A stretch of DNA of 64,000 nucleotides from Amycolatopsis viridis (lineage in GTDB: Bacteria; Actinomycetota; Actinomycetes; Mycobacteriales; Pseudonocardiaceae): the NCBI RefSeq assembly GCF_011758765.1, contig NZ_JAANOU010000001.1, positions 4,712,001 to 4,776,000 of the forward strand. Direction: 5' to 3'. Of the stretch, positions 42,543 through 50,711 are shown piece by piece. Made by a program: the position numbers and the translations under genes. Positions within the stretch are counted from its first letter, which is position 1. Each line of letters starts with the position of its first letter. The notes below the pieces were generated by a model. The model was not told the origin of the DNA and made no database searches. It saw nothing but the letters and a program-made list of their open reading frames with translations.

Positions 42543-43934
42543 TCACACCGCCAGAGGTGCGCTCGCGGAGGCCCGGTCGTGGCGCGCCCATTCACGTAGC
42601 CGGGTCACTTCCGCATGCCGGAAAGCCCTGGCGAGCCGGATGAGCGGCAGGTCCTGGGCGATCTGGGCTTTCAGGGAAACCGGCTCCGCCGCGATGTCCG
42701 GCATGTCTTCGTATGTCTCGATGCCCGCCGGGGTGATCTTCACGAAGATCGTCGCTGTGTGTGGTGCGATGTCGGTGGCGTGCGCGAGGAGCTGACGTAC
42801 CCGGTTGGCGCGCTGGGCGGCCGTGTCCGTCCGGCATTCGTCGTCGAAGGCGTCGAGCGCCGACGCGAGTTCCGCCGCTTTGACCAGTGCCTCGGTCTTT
42901 GCCCGGGACCGCCTCATCGGGGCGGCTCGCACCCGTTCCGCGATGCCGGGATGTACGTATGGCTCCAGCGCAATGCGAACGTCCTGGATCTCTCCGGTGA
43001 TCCAGGTGCGCTGGACGCCGAGGTCGTCGTCGTCGCAGTCGAGCAGGAGATCCGCGGGCAGTGCATTGTGCAGGGGGGCCATGGCGTGGACGGCCCACCA
43101 GGCCCATCCGAGCAGAAGCCGCTCCATCACCGCGGGCGCCCACACCAGCCATGTCGCTCCGAGGACCATGGGCGCGAAGGTGGCCGCCGAGAGGATCTCG
43201 CTGATCGTGGTGTTGTCCAGCACGGCGTTGCCGCCGTACTGGTCTGCCCACGCACCCGCGATCTGCCGCCCGGCCAGGACGAAAGCGAGTACGCCTCCGC
43301 TGATCTCCAGCCAGACGCTGATCACGACCCGCCGCGGAGGTTCCTCCCGGCGGAGATACCTGCTGCAGATGACGAGGAACTCGGTGACGCCGACGGCGAT
43401 GTACAGGGCGTAGATCGCCCGGATCCAGTCGAGGCGGGGCTCCCCACCGTGGGCTGGGAAAGTAGCGACGTTCGGCGGGTTGTGCAGGCCGATCGCCAGC
43501 ACGGTCATGGCGATGATGCTGCCCAGGAGCGTCAGCACCCGCCGGATGGTGCGCCGCCGACCGCTGGAACCGTTCTCCTCGAGTGTGCTGGCCAGCATCG
43601 ACAGCACCGAAAAGGTGGCGATGTTGGACAGGACGCAGCCGAGGAGGTAGACGACCGTTGGCGGCAGGCCGGCTTGCACGATCGTGTGGTTGGTGGCCGG
43701 GTCCCAGAAGAGCGCGGTAAGGCCGCCGGCGATGAAGACCGCGCAGAAAAAACCGAAACCCGGATCACCGGATCTCAGTCCGCGTGCCTGCAGAGCGACG
43801 ACTGCCAGCACCGCTCCCGCGGCGGCGCCGGTGCCGTACCAACTACCCGACCGCACTCCCACTACCAGCACAGCGGCGACCGCCAGCAAGACTGCCACGC
43901 CGACACCGCGGCGACACCAGCTCCGCATGTTCAT
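42543..43934 (-). CDS. MAB_1171c-type multi-spanning membrane protein
   Basis: A 463-residue protein. About eight hydrophobic helices fill residues 10-290; the remaining 170 residues are a hydrophilic, helical cytosolic domain (from about LLLDCDDDDLGVQRTW). This matches the uncharacterised actinobacterial family annotated as MAB_1171c putative transporter. ATG 43934 overlaps the stop of the HExxH gene (ATGA), so translation is coupled. The recurrent partnership with an HTH protein and an ImmA-like protein suggests a membrane signal receiver rather than a nutrient transporter, which is inference. Confidence 0.75.
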   Translation of the reverse strand: MNMRSWCRRGVGVAVLLAVAAVLVVGVRSGSWYGTGAAAGAVLAVVALQARGLRSGDPGFGFFCAVFIAGGLTALFWDPATNHTIVQAGLPPTVVYLLGCVLSNIATFSVLSMLASTLEENGSSGRRRTIRRVLTLLGSIIAMTVLAIGLHNPPNVATFPAHGGEPRLDWIRAIYALYIAVGVTEFLVICSRYLRREEPPRRVVISVWLEISGGVLAFVLAGRQIAGAWADQYGGNAVLDNTTISEILSAATFAPMVLGATWLVWAPAVMERLLLGWAWWAVHAMAPLHNALPADLLLDCDDDDLGVQRTWITGEIQDVRIALEPYVHPGIAERVRAAPMRRSRAKTEALVKAAELASALDAFDDECRTDTAAQRANRVRQLLAHATDIAPHTATIFVKITPAGIETYEDMPDIAAEPVSLKAQIAQDLPLIRLARAFRHAEVTRLREWARHDRASASAPLAV

Positions 43935-44641
43935 CCTCGCCGGCCGCGCCGGCTGGTGCTCCCGAGCAGCGACTCAAGGGCGGTACGGGGTTTCCACCGT
44001 CTCATCGCGTGAGCGACATCGGTCGTGTAGTGCTCCAGCAGGCGCGCCGACGCTTCGGCCTGCTGTTCGGTCGCCGTGTCGTAGACGTCCCGGCCCAGGA
44101 TGGCGATGGGTTGTTCCCCGCGCACGATGGCGAGGAGTTCCTTGTCCTCGTCCACCAAGCCTGGCGCCACCCGCTGCCAGAACGTGCGCCGCTCCGCATC
44201 AGCTTCTTCGTCGGCGTGCGCATGCCCGGCATCCCCACCGGGATCCCCCGGCGTGGCTGGGCCGGCCGCTGCGTGGGTACCGATTTCACGGTAGTGGAAG
44301 TACTCGTGCCACCACACCCGCCGGCCGACGTCGGGGCCACCGCGCCCGGGCACCCGGTCACCGACCACGACCAAGTCGCACTCCTCGTACTGCACGGTGA
44401 ACCCGCACGTGACACTGCCGATGGGGCCCCGAGCGAAGTAGATGGTGCGGCCGCGACGTTGCGACTCCAGCCAGAACAAGTCCTGGGGCCGCAGCGGCCC
44501 GTCGAACCGCTGCTCGTGCATCTCGATCACTGCCATCGCGGCCACCTTGGCGGCCTCGAGCACCCCGGGATCCACCCGGCGGAGAAAAGGGTCCGAAGAC
44601 ACCAGCCGAGCGCTGCCTGCAGAGGCGCGGTTGCCGGACAC
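43931..44641 (-). CDS. ImmA/IrrE-like protein with HExxH motif
   Basis: A 236-residue soluble protein. WWHEYFHY carries an HExxH zinc-protease motif (His112, Glu113, His116), as in the ImmA/IrrE family that cleaves partner HTH repressors. A His/Glu/Asp-rich segment follows at about 125-150. GTG 44641 begins 3 bases after the HTH gene stop. The gene order HTH, HExxH protein, membrane protein mirrors repressor/anti-repressor protease pairs such as ImmR-ImmA. Proteolytic activity and target are inference. Confidence 0.7.
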   Translation of the reverse strand: MSGNRASAGSARLVSSDPFLRRVDPGVLEAAKVAAMAVIEMHEQRFDGPLRPQDLFWLESQRRGRTIYFARGPIGSVTCGFTVQYEECDLVVVGDRVPGRGGPDVGRRVWWHEYFHYREIGTHAAAGPATPGDPGGDAGHAHADEEADAERRTFWQRVAPGLVDEDKELLAIVRGEQPIAILGRDVYDTATEQQAEASARLLEHYTTDVAHAMRRWKPRTALESLLGSTSRRGRRG

Positions 44642-44644
44642 TCG

Positions 44645-45439
44645 TCATTCACCCCCCTCGTAGCGGGGCGCGAGAAACTCCGGTCCTGCTGCCGGGGGCA
44701 GCGATGACGCGGCTCGCGCCCGCTCCAGCTCCTTGACCACTTGAAGGAGCCCCGCCAGATCCATGTGCTCGGCTTGCCTGGCCGCCACCGGCACGCCATC
44801 GAGGCGCCAGCGCAGCTCCAGGAAATGACTGATCTCCGCCTCGTCGTACTCGGTCTCGCGACGGAACAGCTTGAGCGTCGCGTGGAAGAACTGCGCGATG
44901 GCGTCGAACGCCTCCGCACTGATCAGGCGAATCGGGTGCCGTCTTCCCTGGAGGAGGTCCGCCACTTCGGAGGCGGTCCACTGTTCGCCGGTCTTGTGAC
45001 TGAGGTGGCCGGCCAGCTCCGGCACGGTGTAGCCACCGCCGCTGGGCCGCTCCTTGTCGGCGAACAGGCGGACGACGAAGTTGAGGCGGGTGACCAGCTC
45101 GTCGAAGCCGGCCGGCTCGTTGATCTCCAACGTCAGCTCGACGATGCGTGCGACCACCTCGTCGCCCGGCCACGGGCGCAGCTGGTTGAGCAAGTGGTCA
45201 CCGATGCCGAAGTACAACGCCATGGCGCCGATGCCCCGGCTCCCGGGGTTGTCGATCTCTCCTTTGAGCAGCTTGCTGACCTGCGCCTCGGTCCACTGAC
45301 CGGCGTGCTGCTGGACGAACTCCGCGCAGTTGCGCTGGTTGAAAGCCTTGCCGTCGGTCGGCCGGGTCCGTCCCCGGTAGCGGGCGAAGAAGAACCTCGC
45401 CCGTTCCGCGGTGGACAGAGGTCGGTAAGCCTCAGACAT
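44645..45439 (-). CDS. Tandem-HTH (XRE-like) regulator
   Basis: A 264-residue protein with two similar helix-turn-helix-like modules, at about 33-81 (QWTEAQVSKLLKGEIDNPGSRG) and 138-192 (QWTASEVADLLQGRRHPIRL). Both read Gln-Trp-Thr, a helix, and then a charged turn, so they look like an internal duplication. ATG 45439 is chosen since the upstream frame is not coding-like. It leads the three-gene operon. It could be the substrate of the neighbouring HExxH protein. Confidence 0.72.
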   Translation of the reverse strand: MSEAYRPLSTAERARFFFARYRGRTRPTDGKAFNQRNCAEFVQQHAGQWTEAQVSKLLKGEIDNPGSRGIGAMALYFGIGDHLLNQLRPWPGDEVVARIVELTLEINEPAGFDELVTRLNFVVRLFADKERPSGGGYTVPELAGHLSHKTGEQWTASEVADLLQGRRHPIRLISAEAFDAIAQFFHATLKLFRRETEYDEAEISHFLELRWRLDGVPVAARQAEHMDLAGLLQVVKELERARAASSLPPAAGPEFLAPRYEGGE

Positions 45440-45776
45440 CAACGCCCCACCCCCCGTGGGCTCACACCCGATACGACCATCGGGAGGTTGCAGTGCGGTC
45501 GACTCCCCCTGGTAACGACAGCCGCCCGAGCTTAACCGAGACACAAGTCTCCGGAAAGGGGCCAGCGCGCACGCCCGTAGAACTTGACTGGAAGAGGAAC
45601 TGGGCACTCCGAGCTGACCCACGGGAACCCGCCGATACCCCCGCGTGAGGTCGCCCGCCTGCTCGCCGAGGCTGAGCGCCGACCACGGGAGTCCGGGCTG
45701 GAGTGCTGGTCACCGGGTTATGGTGTGCTGGTCCCGTTCCGCGGAACGGGCTTCTGGTGCGGAAAGGTGGGCCCGG
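45440..45776. promoter_or_regulatory. Divergent control region between the tandem-HTH operon and IclR gene
   Basis: No gene is visible in these 337 bases. They include a small dyad GAGAC-ACAA-GTCTC at 45538-45551 on the operon side and the 18-bp palindrome on the IclR side. Promoters for both divergent units must lie here. Confidence 0.5.
45733..45750. promoter_or_regulatory. 18-bp perfect palindrome, likely IclR operator
   Basis: CCCGTTCCGCGGAACGGG is a perfect palindrome whose end lies 26 bases before the IclR start. IclR-family proteins commonly bind palindromes with a GTTCC/GGAAC-type core, and they usually bind near their own promoter, so this is a strong autoregulatory operator candidate. 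Confidence 0.65.
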
Positions 45777-46535
45777 ATGGACAAACCGTTCAAGGCGCCG
45801 CCGCCGTACGCTGTCGCCAGCGTGGACAACGCCCTGCGGATCGCGGCGATGTTGCAGCTCGAAGGCCCGCTGACGGTCACCGAGGTCGCCGAACGGATCG
45901 GCGTCGCGGCCTCGACCGCGCACCGGCTGCTCGCGATGCTCGTGTACCGCGATTTCGCGGTTCAGGACGCCAACCGGGCCTACCGGGTCGGTCCGGTGCT
46001 GGAGCTGGCCGCCCATTCGCAGTCCGCGGCCTCGCGGCTGCGCGCGGCCGCGCTCCCGCATCTGCGCCGCCTGGTCGACCTGCTCGACGAGTCCGCGAAC
46101 CTGACCGTCCGCACCGGGGTCAAGGCGCGCTTCATCGCGAGCGTGGAGTGTTCGCAGGCGTTGCGCGTGGGCTCTCGCGAAGGGATGGTTTTCCCGGTCC
46201 ACGAGACGACGGGCGGCCTGCTGCTGCTCGCCGAACTGCCACCCGAGCAGGTCGAGGAACTGTACGCGGTGAACGAGCCCGGCGACCGGCCCGACCTGGC
46301 CGAACTGCGGGCGGACCTGGCGCGCGTGCGCCGCAGCGGCTTCGCGCTCAACCAGGGCCGGTCCGAACGGGGAGTGGTCGCCGTCGGAGTCCCGGTGCAC
46401 GGGGCCGACGGCGCGGTCGTCGCGGGGCTGTCGGTGTCGATGCCGAGCGTGCGGTACCGGAAGGATCAGCTGCCGGTGCTGGTGGCGACGCTGCGCACCA
46501 CCGCGGTTGCGCTGGAGGCGGACCTGCGCGGCTAA
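45777..46535 (+). CDS. IclR family transcriptional regulator
   Basis: A 252-residue regulator with an N-terminal winged HTH (VTEVAERIGVAASTAHRLLAML is the recognition region, about 33-55) and a C-terminal IclR effector domain (about 80-250). IclR proteins often control aromatic catabolism, which matches the hydroxylase/dioxygenase genes 0.8 kb downstream. ATG 45777 follows the 18-bp palindrome. Its stop overlaps the stop of the convergent TetR gene by 4 bases. Confidence 0.87.
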   Translation: MDKPFKAPPPYAVASVDNALRIAAMLQLEGPLTVTEVAERIGVAASTAHRLLAMLVYRDFAVQDANRAYRVGPVLELAAHSQSAASRLRAAALPHLRRLVDLLDESANLTVRTGVKARFIASVECSQALRVGSREGMVFPVHETTGGLLLLAELPPEQVEELYAVNEPGDRPDLAELRADLARVRRSGFALNQGRSERGVVAVGVPVHGADGAVVAGLSVSMPSVRYRKDQLPVLVATLRTTAVALEADLRG

Positions 46536-47182
46536 CGCGCGGCGATGACGCGCTCGGCGATGGCGACCATGGCTTCGGTGAGCAGTGCCATCTGGTCGCG
46601 CATGGACCGGTTCGGCTCTGCCTGCCAGGCGACGAACGCGCCGTCGAACCCGGCGATGCCGAAGTAGTCCAGCGCCTCGCCCACCGCGTCGGCGACCTCC
46701 GGTCCCAGGCCGGCCCACGACTGGCGGATCATCCGCCGCATGTGCCGGCGGCCGTCGGTGCGGACGCGCTCGATGATGTCCTTCACCTCGATGTCCTCAA
46801 CCGCCTCGGCGCTCATCAGCAGGATCAGGTGCAGCCGCAGGAAGTCGGGCTTCGCGACGAAGACCTCGCCGGTGCGCTGGAGGAACCACCCGAGCAGTTC
46901 GGCCGGCGGCAGGTCCGCGGGTGGATCGGCCTGCGCCTCGCGCAGGTGCCGGAAGAACTCGTACGCGCCGCGCTCCATGACGGCCGACAACAGGCCGCCC
47001 TTGGAGCGGAAGTGGTGGTAGATCGCGCTCTTCGGCAGGCCGGTCTCGGCGCTCAGCACCGACATGGTCGTGGCGGAGTAGCCGCGTTCGGCCATGATCC
47101 GCGACGCCGCGTCGAGGATCTCCTCCCGGGAACGCCGTCCCCGCCGGTTCCCGGCCCGCGCTGTGTCCACAGCGAGCAGCAT
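46532..47182 (-). CDS. TetR family transcriptional regulator
   Basis: A 216-residue repressor with HTH at about 18-65 (LSAETGLPKSAIYHHFRSKGGLL) and a ligand domain. ATG 47182 is the first start after a non-coding-like stretch. It is divergent from the catabolic operon, and ACCG-AACGAC-CGGT at 47268-47281 within the 120-base gap may be its operator. It probably represses the downstream hydroxylase-dioxygenase-hydrolase genes; the inducer would be a pathway intermediate. Confidence 0.87.
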   Translation of the reverse strand: MLLAVDTARAGNRRGRRSREEILDAASRIMAERGYSATTMSVLSAETGLPKSAIYHHFRSKGGLLSAVMERGAYEFFRHLREAQADPPADLPPAELLGWFLQRTGEVFVAKPDFLRLHLILLMSAEAVEDIEVKDIIERVRTDGRRHMRRMIRQSWAGLGPEVADAVGEALDYFGIAGFDGAFVAWQAEPNRSMRDQMALLTEAMVAIAERVIAAR

Positions 47183-47302
47183 AGGGCCGCGCGTTTTCTG
47201 CGCACCGGAATCTTCGGCGAGGCGCTTGACGGATCCCGAGGTGAATGTGATCGTAACCACTAATGAACCGAACGACCGGTACAAAACTGTGCGGAGCCTG
47301 CG

Positions 47303-48913
47303 ATGACTGAGCACTACGACGCCGACGTCGCTCTCGTCGGCTACGGCCCGACGGGCCTGACCGCGGCGCTGACCCTGGCCGGCAAGGGCGCGCGGGTCGT
47401 CGCGTTCGAGCGGGACCCGGACATCTATCCGCGGGCGCGGGCGGTCACGATCAACGACTGGACGATGCGGATCCTCCAGGACCTCGGCGTCGACGACCGC
47501 GTCGAGCGCGTGGTCGAGCCGCAGCGAGCACTGCGCTGGGTGACCTACGACGGCCACGAGGTGATGCGGGTCGAGCATCCGCCGAGCACGCTCGGCACCC
47601 GCGGGAGCAAGCCGCGGTTCTACAACATCTACCAGCCGGCTCTGGAGGCCGAGCTGCGCCGCTGCGCCGACGAGCGGGACAACCTCACCGTGCGCTTCGG
47701 AGCCGAGGTCGTCGCCGTCGATCAGGACGCCGACGGCGTGACCGTCACCGCGCGCGATCGCGTCACCGGGGAGGAGACCACCGTCCGCACCCGGTACGCG
47801 ATCGCGGCCGACGGCGGCTCGTCGCCGGTGCGCAAGCTGTGCGGAATCCCGATGCACGGCGACACGGGCAACACGCTGTGGATCGTCATCGACTGCCGGG
47901 TCAAGCGCTGGTGGCCGGATCGCGATTTCCTCACGTTCTGGACCGACCGGGAACGCCCGGTCGTCGACATCGCACTGTCAGCGGGCAACCACCGCTGGGA
48001 AATCCCGCTCAAGCCCACCGAGACCGAGGCGGACTTCCCGACCGACGCCGAGGTGTGGCCGCTGCTGCGCGCGCTGGGCGTGACCGGGGACGACGTCGAG
48101 ATCCATCAGTACGCGTTCTACCGGCACCACGTGCGGATGGCCGAAACCTACCGGCAGGGCAGGGTTTTCCTCGCCGGCGACGCCGCGCACCTGATGCCGC
48201 CGTGGGCGGGCGCCGGCATGCAGACCGGGATGCGCGACGCGTACGACCTCGGCTGGAAGATCGCCGGCATCGTCCGCGGCGAGCTCGGCGAGGAGTGGCT
48301 CGACACCTACGAACCGGAGCGCCGTCCGTCGGCCGAGTTCTACACCCGGATCGCGGTCGCGCTGGGGCGGGTGATCAAGCAGGAGGCGACCCCGGCGGAG
48401 ATCGAAGCGATGAACGCCGTCCCGCCGAACCTGGTCACCCCCTGGGAACCGCCGCTGAACGCACCGCCGACGCTCACCGCCGGCTGGCTGCGCGGCGAGA
48501 CGGGGGACGCGTCTGTCGTCGGCCGGTACCTCCCGCAGCCGCTCGCCTGCGACGCCGTTGGCCGGATGGACCGGCTGGATGCCTTGCTGCCCGGCGGTTT
48601 CCTCCTCCTCGGCAACGACGTCGACCCGGCCACCCTGCTGACCCCCGAGGAAAAGGCGGGCTGGGACGCGCTCGGCGCGTCCTACGTCGCCGTCCGCCCG
48701 CGAACCGCCTACACCCGCGCAGCCACCGACCTCGTGGACCTCGAGGACGCGTTGCTGCCGTGGCTCGACCGGTACGGCGTCCAGGCGATCGCCGTACGCC
48801 CCGACAAGTTCGTCGCGGCGGCCGACAAGACCGGCCTCGCCGTGCCGGGCCGCCCCTCTGCCACCGCATCCCACCAAGCGGCTGCGCCGCACCGAAAGGA
48901 AGAAATCCGATGA
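47303..48913 (+). CDS. FAD-dependent 3-(3-hydroxyphenyl)propionate hydroxylase-like monooxygenase
   Basis: A 536-residue flavin monooxygenase of the MhpA/phenol hydroxylase group. FAD motifs are GYGPTG (13-18), DGGSSPVRK near 173 and GDAAHLMPP near 292. The C-terminal 120 residues form the thioredoxin-like domain of the group. It should hydroxylate a phenolic substrate to a catechol with NAD(P)H and O2. Its stop overlaps the dioxygenase start (ATGA). Start ATG 47303. Exact substrate (hydroxyphenylpropionate or another phenol) unproven. Confidence 0.85.
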   Translation: MTEHYDADVALVGYGPTGLTAALTLAGKGARVVAFERDPDIYPRARAVTINDWTMRILQDLGVDDRVERVVEPQRALRWVTYDGHEVMRVEHPPSTLGTRGSKPRFYNIYQPALEAELRRCADERDNLTVRFGAEVVAVDQDADGVTVTARDRVTGEETTVRTRYAIAADGGSSPVRKLCGIPMHGDTGNTLWIVIDCRVKRWWPDRDFLTFWTDRERPVVDIALSAGNHRWEIPLKPTETEADFPTDAEVWPLLRALGVTGDDVEIHQYAFYRHHVRMAETYRQGRVFLAGDAAHLMPPWAGAGMQTGMRDAYDLGWKIAGIVRGELGEEWLDTYEPERRPSAEFYTRIAVALGRVIKQEATPAEIEAMNAVPPNLVTPWEPPLNAPPTLTAGWLRGETGDASVVGRYLPQPLACDAVGRMDRLDALLPGGFLLLGNDVDPATLLTPEEKAGWDALGASYVAVRPRTAYTRAATDLVDLEDALLPWLDRYGVQAIAVRPDKFVAAADKTGLAVPGRPSATASHQAAAPHRKEEIR

Positions 48914-49839
48914 CCGGAGTGAAGGAGCTCGCCTACGTCGTCTACGAGGTCCGCGACCTCGCCGAATGGGAACGCTTCGCGGTGTCCCTGCTCGGCATGC
49001 AGCTGGGCGAGAAGACCGCCGACGGCCTCACCCTGCGCACCGACGACAAGGCGCACCGCTGGATCCTCACCGAAGGGCCCGCGGACGACCTGGTCCGCAG
49101 CGGCTACGAGGTGACGTCGGCCGCGGAGCTCGACGCCCTGGTCGCGCGGCTGCGCGACGCGGGGATCGAGACCGTGGAAGGCGGCGCCGAGCTGGCCGCG
49201 GCGCGGAAGGTCGAGCGGATCGTGCTCGTCACCGACCCGCTGGGCAACGAACTCGAACTGGTCACCGGCCTGGCCGACGCCGCGACACCGTTCCACAGCG
49301 ATGTGCTGCTCGGCGGTTTCGTCACCGGAGCCGGCGGCGCGGGACACCAGGTGCTGCTGTCCAAGGGCGTCCCGCGCGAGACTTACCTGGCCTTCTACCA
49401 GGGGCTGCTCGGTTTCAAGCTCAGCGACATCATCGTCGAGGAGCTCGCGCCCGGCATCGTCGCCGATCTGGCCTTCCTGCACTGCAATCCCCGGCATCAC
49501 ACGGTCGCGTTCGGGGACATGCCGCACCCGAAGCGGACGCACCACTTCATGATCGAGGTCACCGACATCCGCGACGTCGGCCTGGCCTACGACCGGTGCC
49601 TCGATGCGAAGCAGCCGTTCGAGATGACCCTCGGGATGCACCCGAACGACCACATGTTCAGCTTCTACGTCCGCACGCCGTCCGGCTTCTCCGTGGAATA
49701 CGGCTGGGGCGGTCTGCTGATCGACGACGAGACCTGGGAGGTGCGCACGCTCGACCAGCTGCACTGGTGGGGCCACCGCGCCCCGGAGGTGGTTTCGGAG
49801 CTGCTCGGCGCGGCCGTCGTTCCCGGGGGTGAGCGCTGA
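48910..49839 (+). CDS. Extradiol ring-cleavage dioxygenase (VOC family, BphC-like)
   Basis: A 309-residue type I extradiol dioxygenase. Iron ligands match the BphC pattern: His146 in GHQVLL, a His in THHFMIEV (211 or 212) and Glu263 in FSVEYGWGG. It cleaves the catechol made by the upstream hydroxylase at the meta position. ATG 48910 overlaps the hydroxylase stop and its own stop overlaps the hydrolase start (TGATG), so the three genes are translationally coupled. Confidence 0.87.
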   Translation: MTGVKELAYVVYEVRDLAEWERFAVSLLGMQLGEKTADGLTLRTDDKAHRWILTEGPADDLVRSGYEVTSAAELDALVARLRDAGIETVEGGAELAAARKVERIVLVTDPLGNELELVTGLADAATPFHSDVLLGGFVTGAGGAGHQVLLSKGVPRETYLAFYQGLLGFKLSDIIVEELAPGIVADLAFLHCNPRHHTVAFGDMPHPKRTHHFMIEVTDIRDVGLAYDRCLDAKQPFEMTLGMHPNDHMFSFYVRTPSGFSVEYGWGGLLIDDETWEVRTLDQLHWWGHRAPEVVSELLGAAVVPGGER

Positions 49840-50663
49840 TGGCTTCCCGGTACGTGCAGACGCGTGACTGGAAGATCCACTACCACGAAGCCGGCGAGGG
49901 GCACCCGCTCGTCCTGCTGCACGGTGGCGGCCCCGGTGCGACCGGCTGGAGCAACTACGCGCCGAACATCGATGCGCTGTCGCGGCGTTTCCGGGTGATC
50001 GCCCCGGACATGCCGGGCTGGGGCGACTCCGACGGCGCGGACTTCGGCACGCTCGATCACGTCGAGGCCGCCTGCCAGCTCCTGGACGCACTCGGCATCG
50101 GCAAGGCCGCGTTCGTCGGCAACTCGATGGGCGGGCACACCTCGTTGCGCCTTGCCGTCGAGCGTCCCGAGCGGGTCTCGCACCTCATCACGATGGGGCC
50201 GCCGATCCAGATGAAGCCGTTCCTGTTCGGCGCGGGCGGCGGGCCGACCGAGGGCCTGAAGATCATGTTCGAGACGTACTCCGACGCATCGCCGGAGGGC
50301 ATGCGCCGGCTGGTCGAAATCATGGTCTACGACAAGGCCCGGTTTGCGACGCCCGAGCTGTGCCAGGAGCGTTCGGACGCGGCACTCGCACGGCCCGAGC
50401 ACCTGCGTGCCGTCGCCGCCGCCGTGCCGAAGGCGCCGATCCCGATCTGGCTCGATCTCGCGGCGGTCTCCCGGATCACCGCGCCGTCGCTGCTGATCCA
50501 CGGCCGCGACGACCGTGTGGTGTCGTTCGAATCGACGCTGTTCCTGGCGGCGAACATCCCGGACTCGCGGGCGGTCCTGATCAACCGGTGCGGGCACTGG
50601 GCCCAGCTGGAACACGCGGACGAATTCAACCGCCTGGTGACGGATTTCGTTCTGCACCACTGA
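49839..50663 (+). CDS. Meta-cleavage product hydrolase (alpha/beta hydrolase)
   Basis: A 274-residue C-C bond hydrolase of the BphD/MhpC/HsaD type. LLHGGGPGATGWSNY near residue 26-40 is diagnostic for the group, Ser96 in GNSMGG is the nucleophile, Asp224/225 in HGRDDR and His253 in CGHWAQLEH complete the triad. It would split the ring-opened product into a carboxylic acid and a 2-hydroxydienoate. The downstream dienoate hydratase, aldolase and dehydrogenase genes are not in the window. Confidence 0.87.
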   Translation: MASRYVQTRDWKIHYHEAGEGHPLVLLHGGGPGATGWSNYAPNIDALSRRFRVIAPDMPGWGDSDGADFGTLDHVEAACQLLDALGIGKAAFVGNSMGGHTSLRLAVERPERVSHLITMGPPIQMKPFLFGAGGGPTEGLKIMFETYSDASPEGMRRLVEIMVYDKARFATPELCQERSDAALARPEHLRAVAAAVPKAPIPIWLDLAAVSRITAPSLLIHGRDDRVVSFESTLFLAANIPDSRAVLINRCGHWAQLEHADEFNRLVTDFVLHH

Positions 50664-50711
50664 CACCAGCGCGCCCGGCTGGGCCGGCCGCTGTCGATCG
50701 AGGAGGATCAC

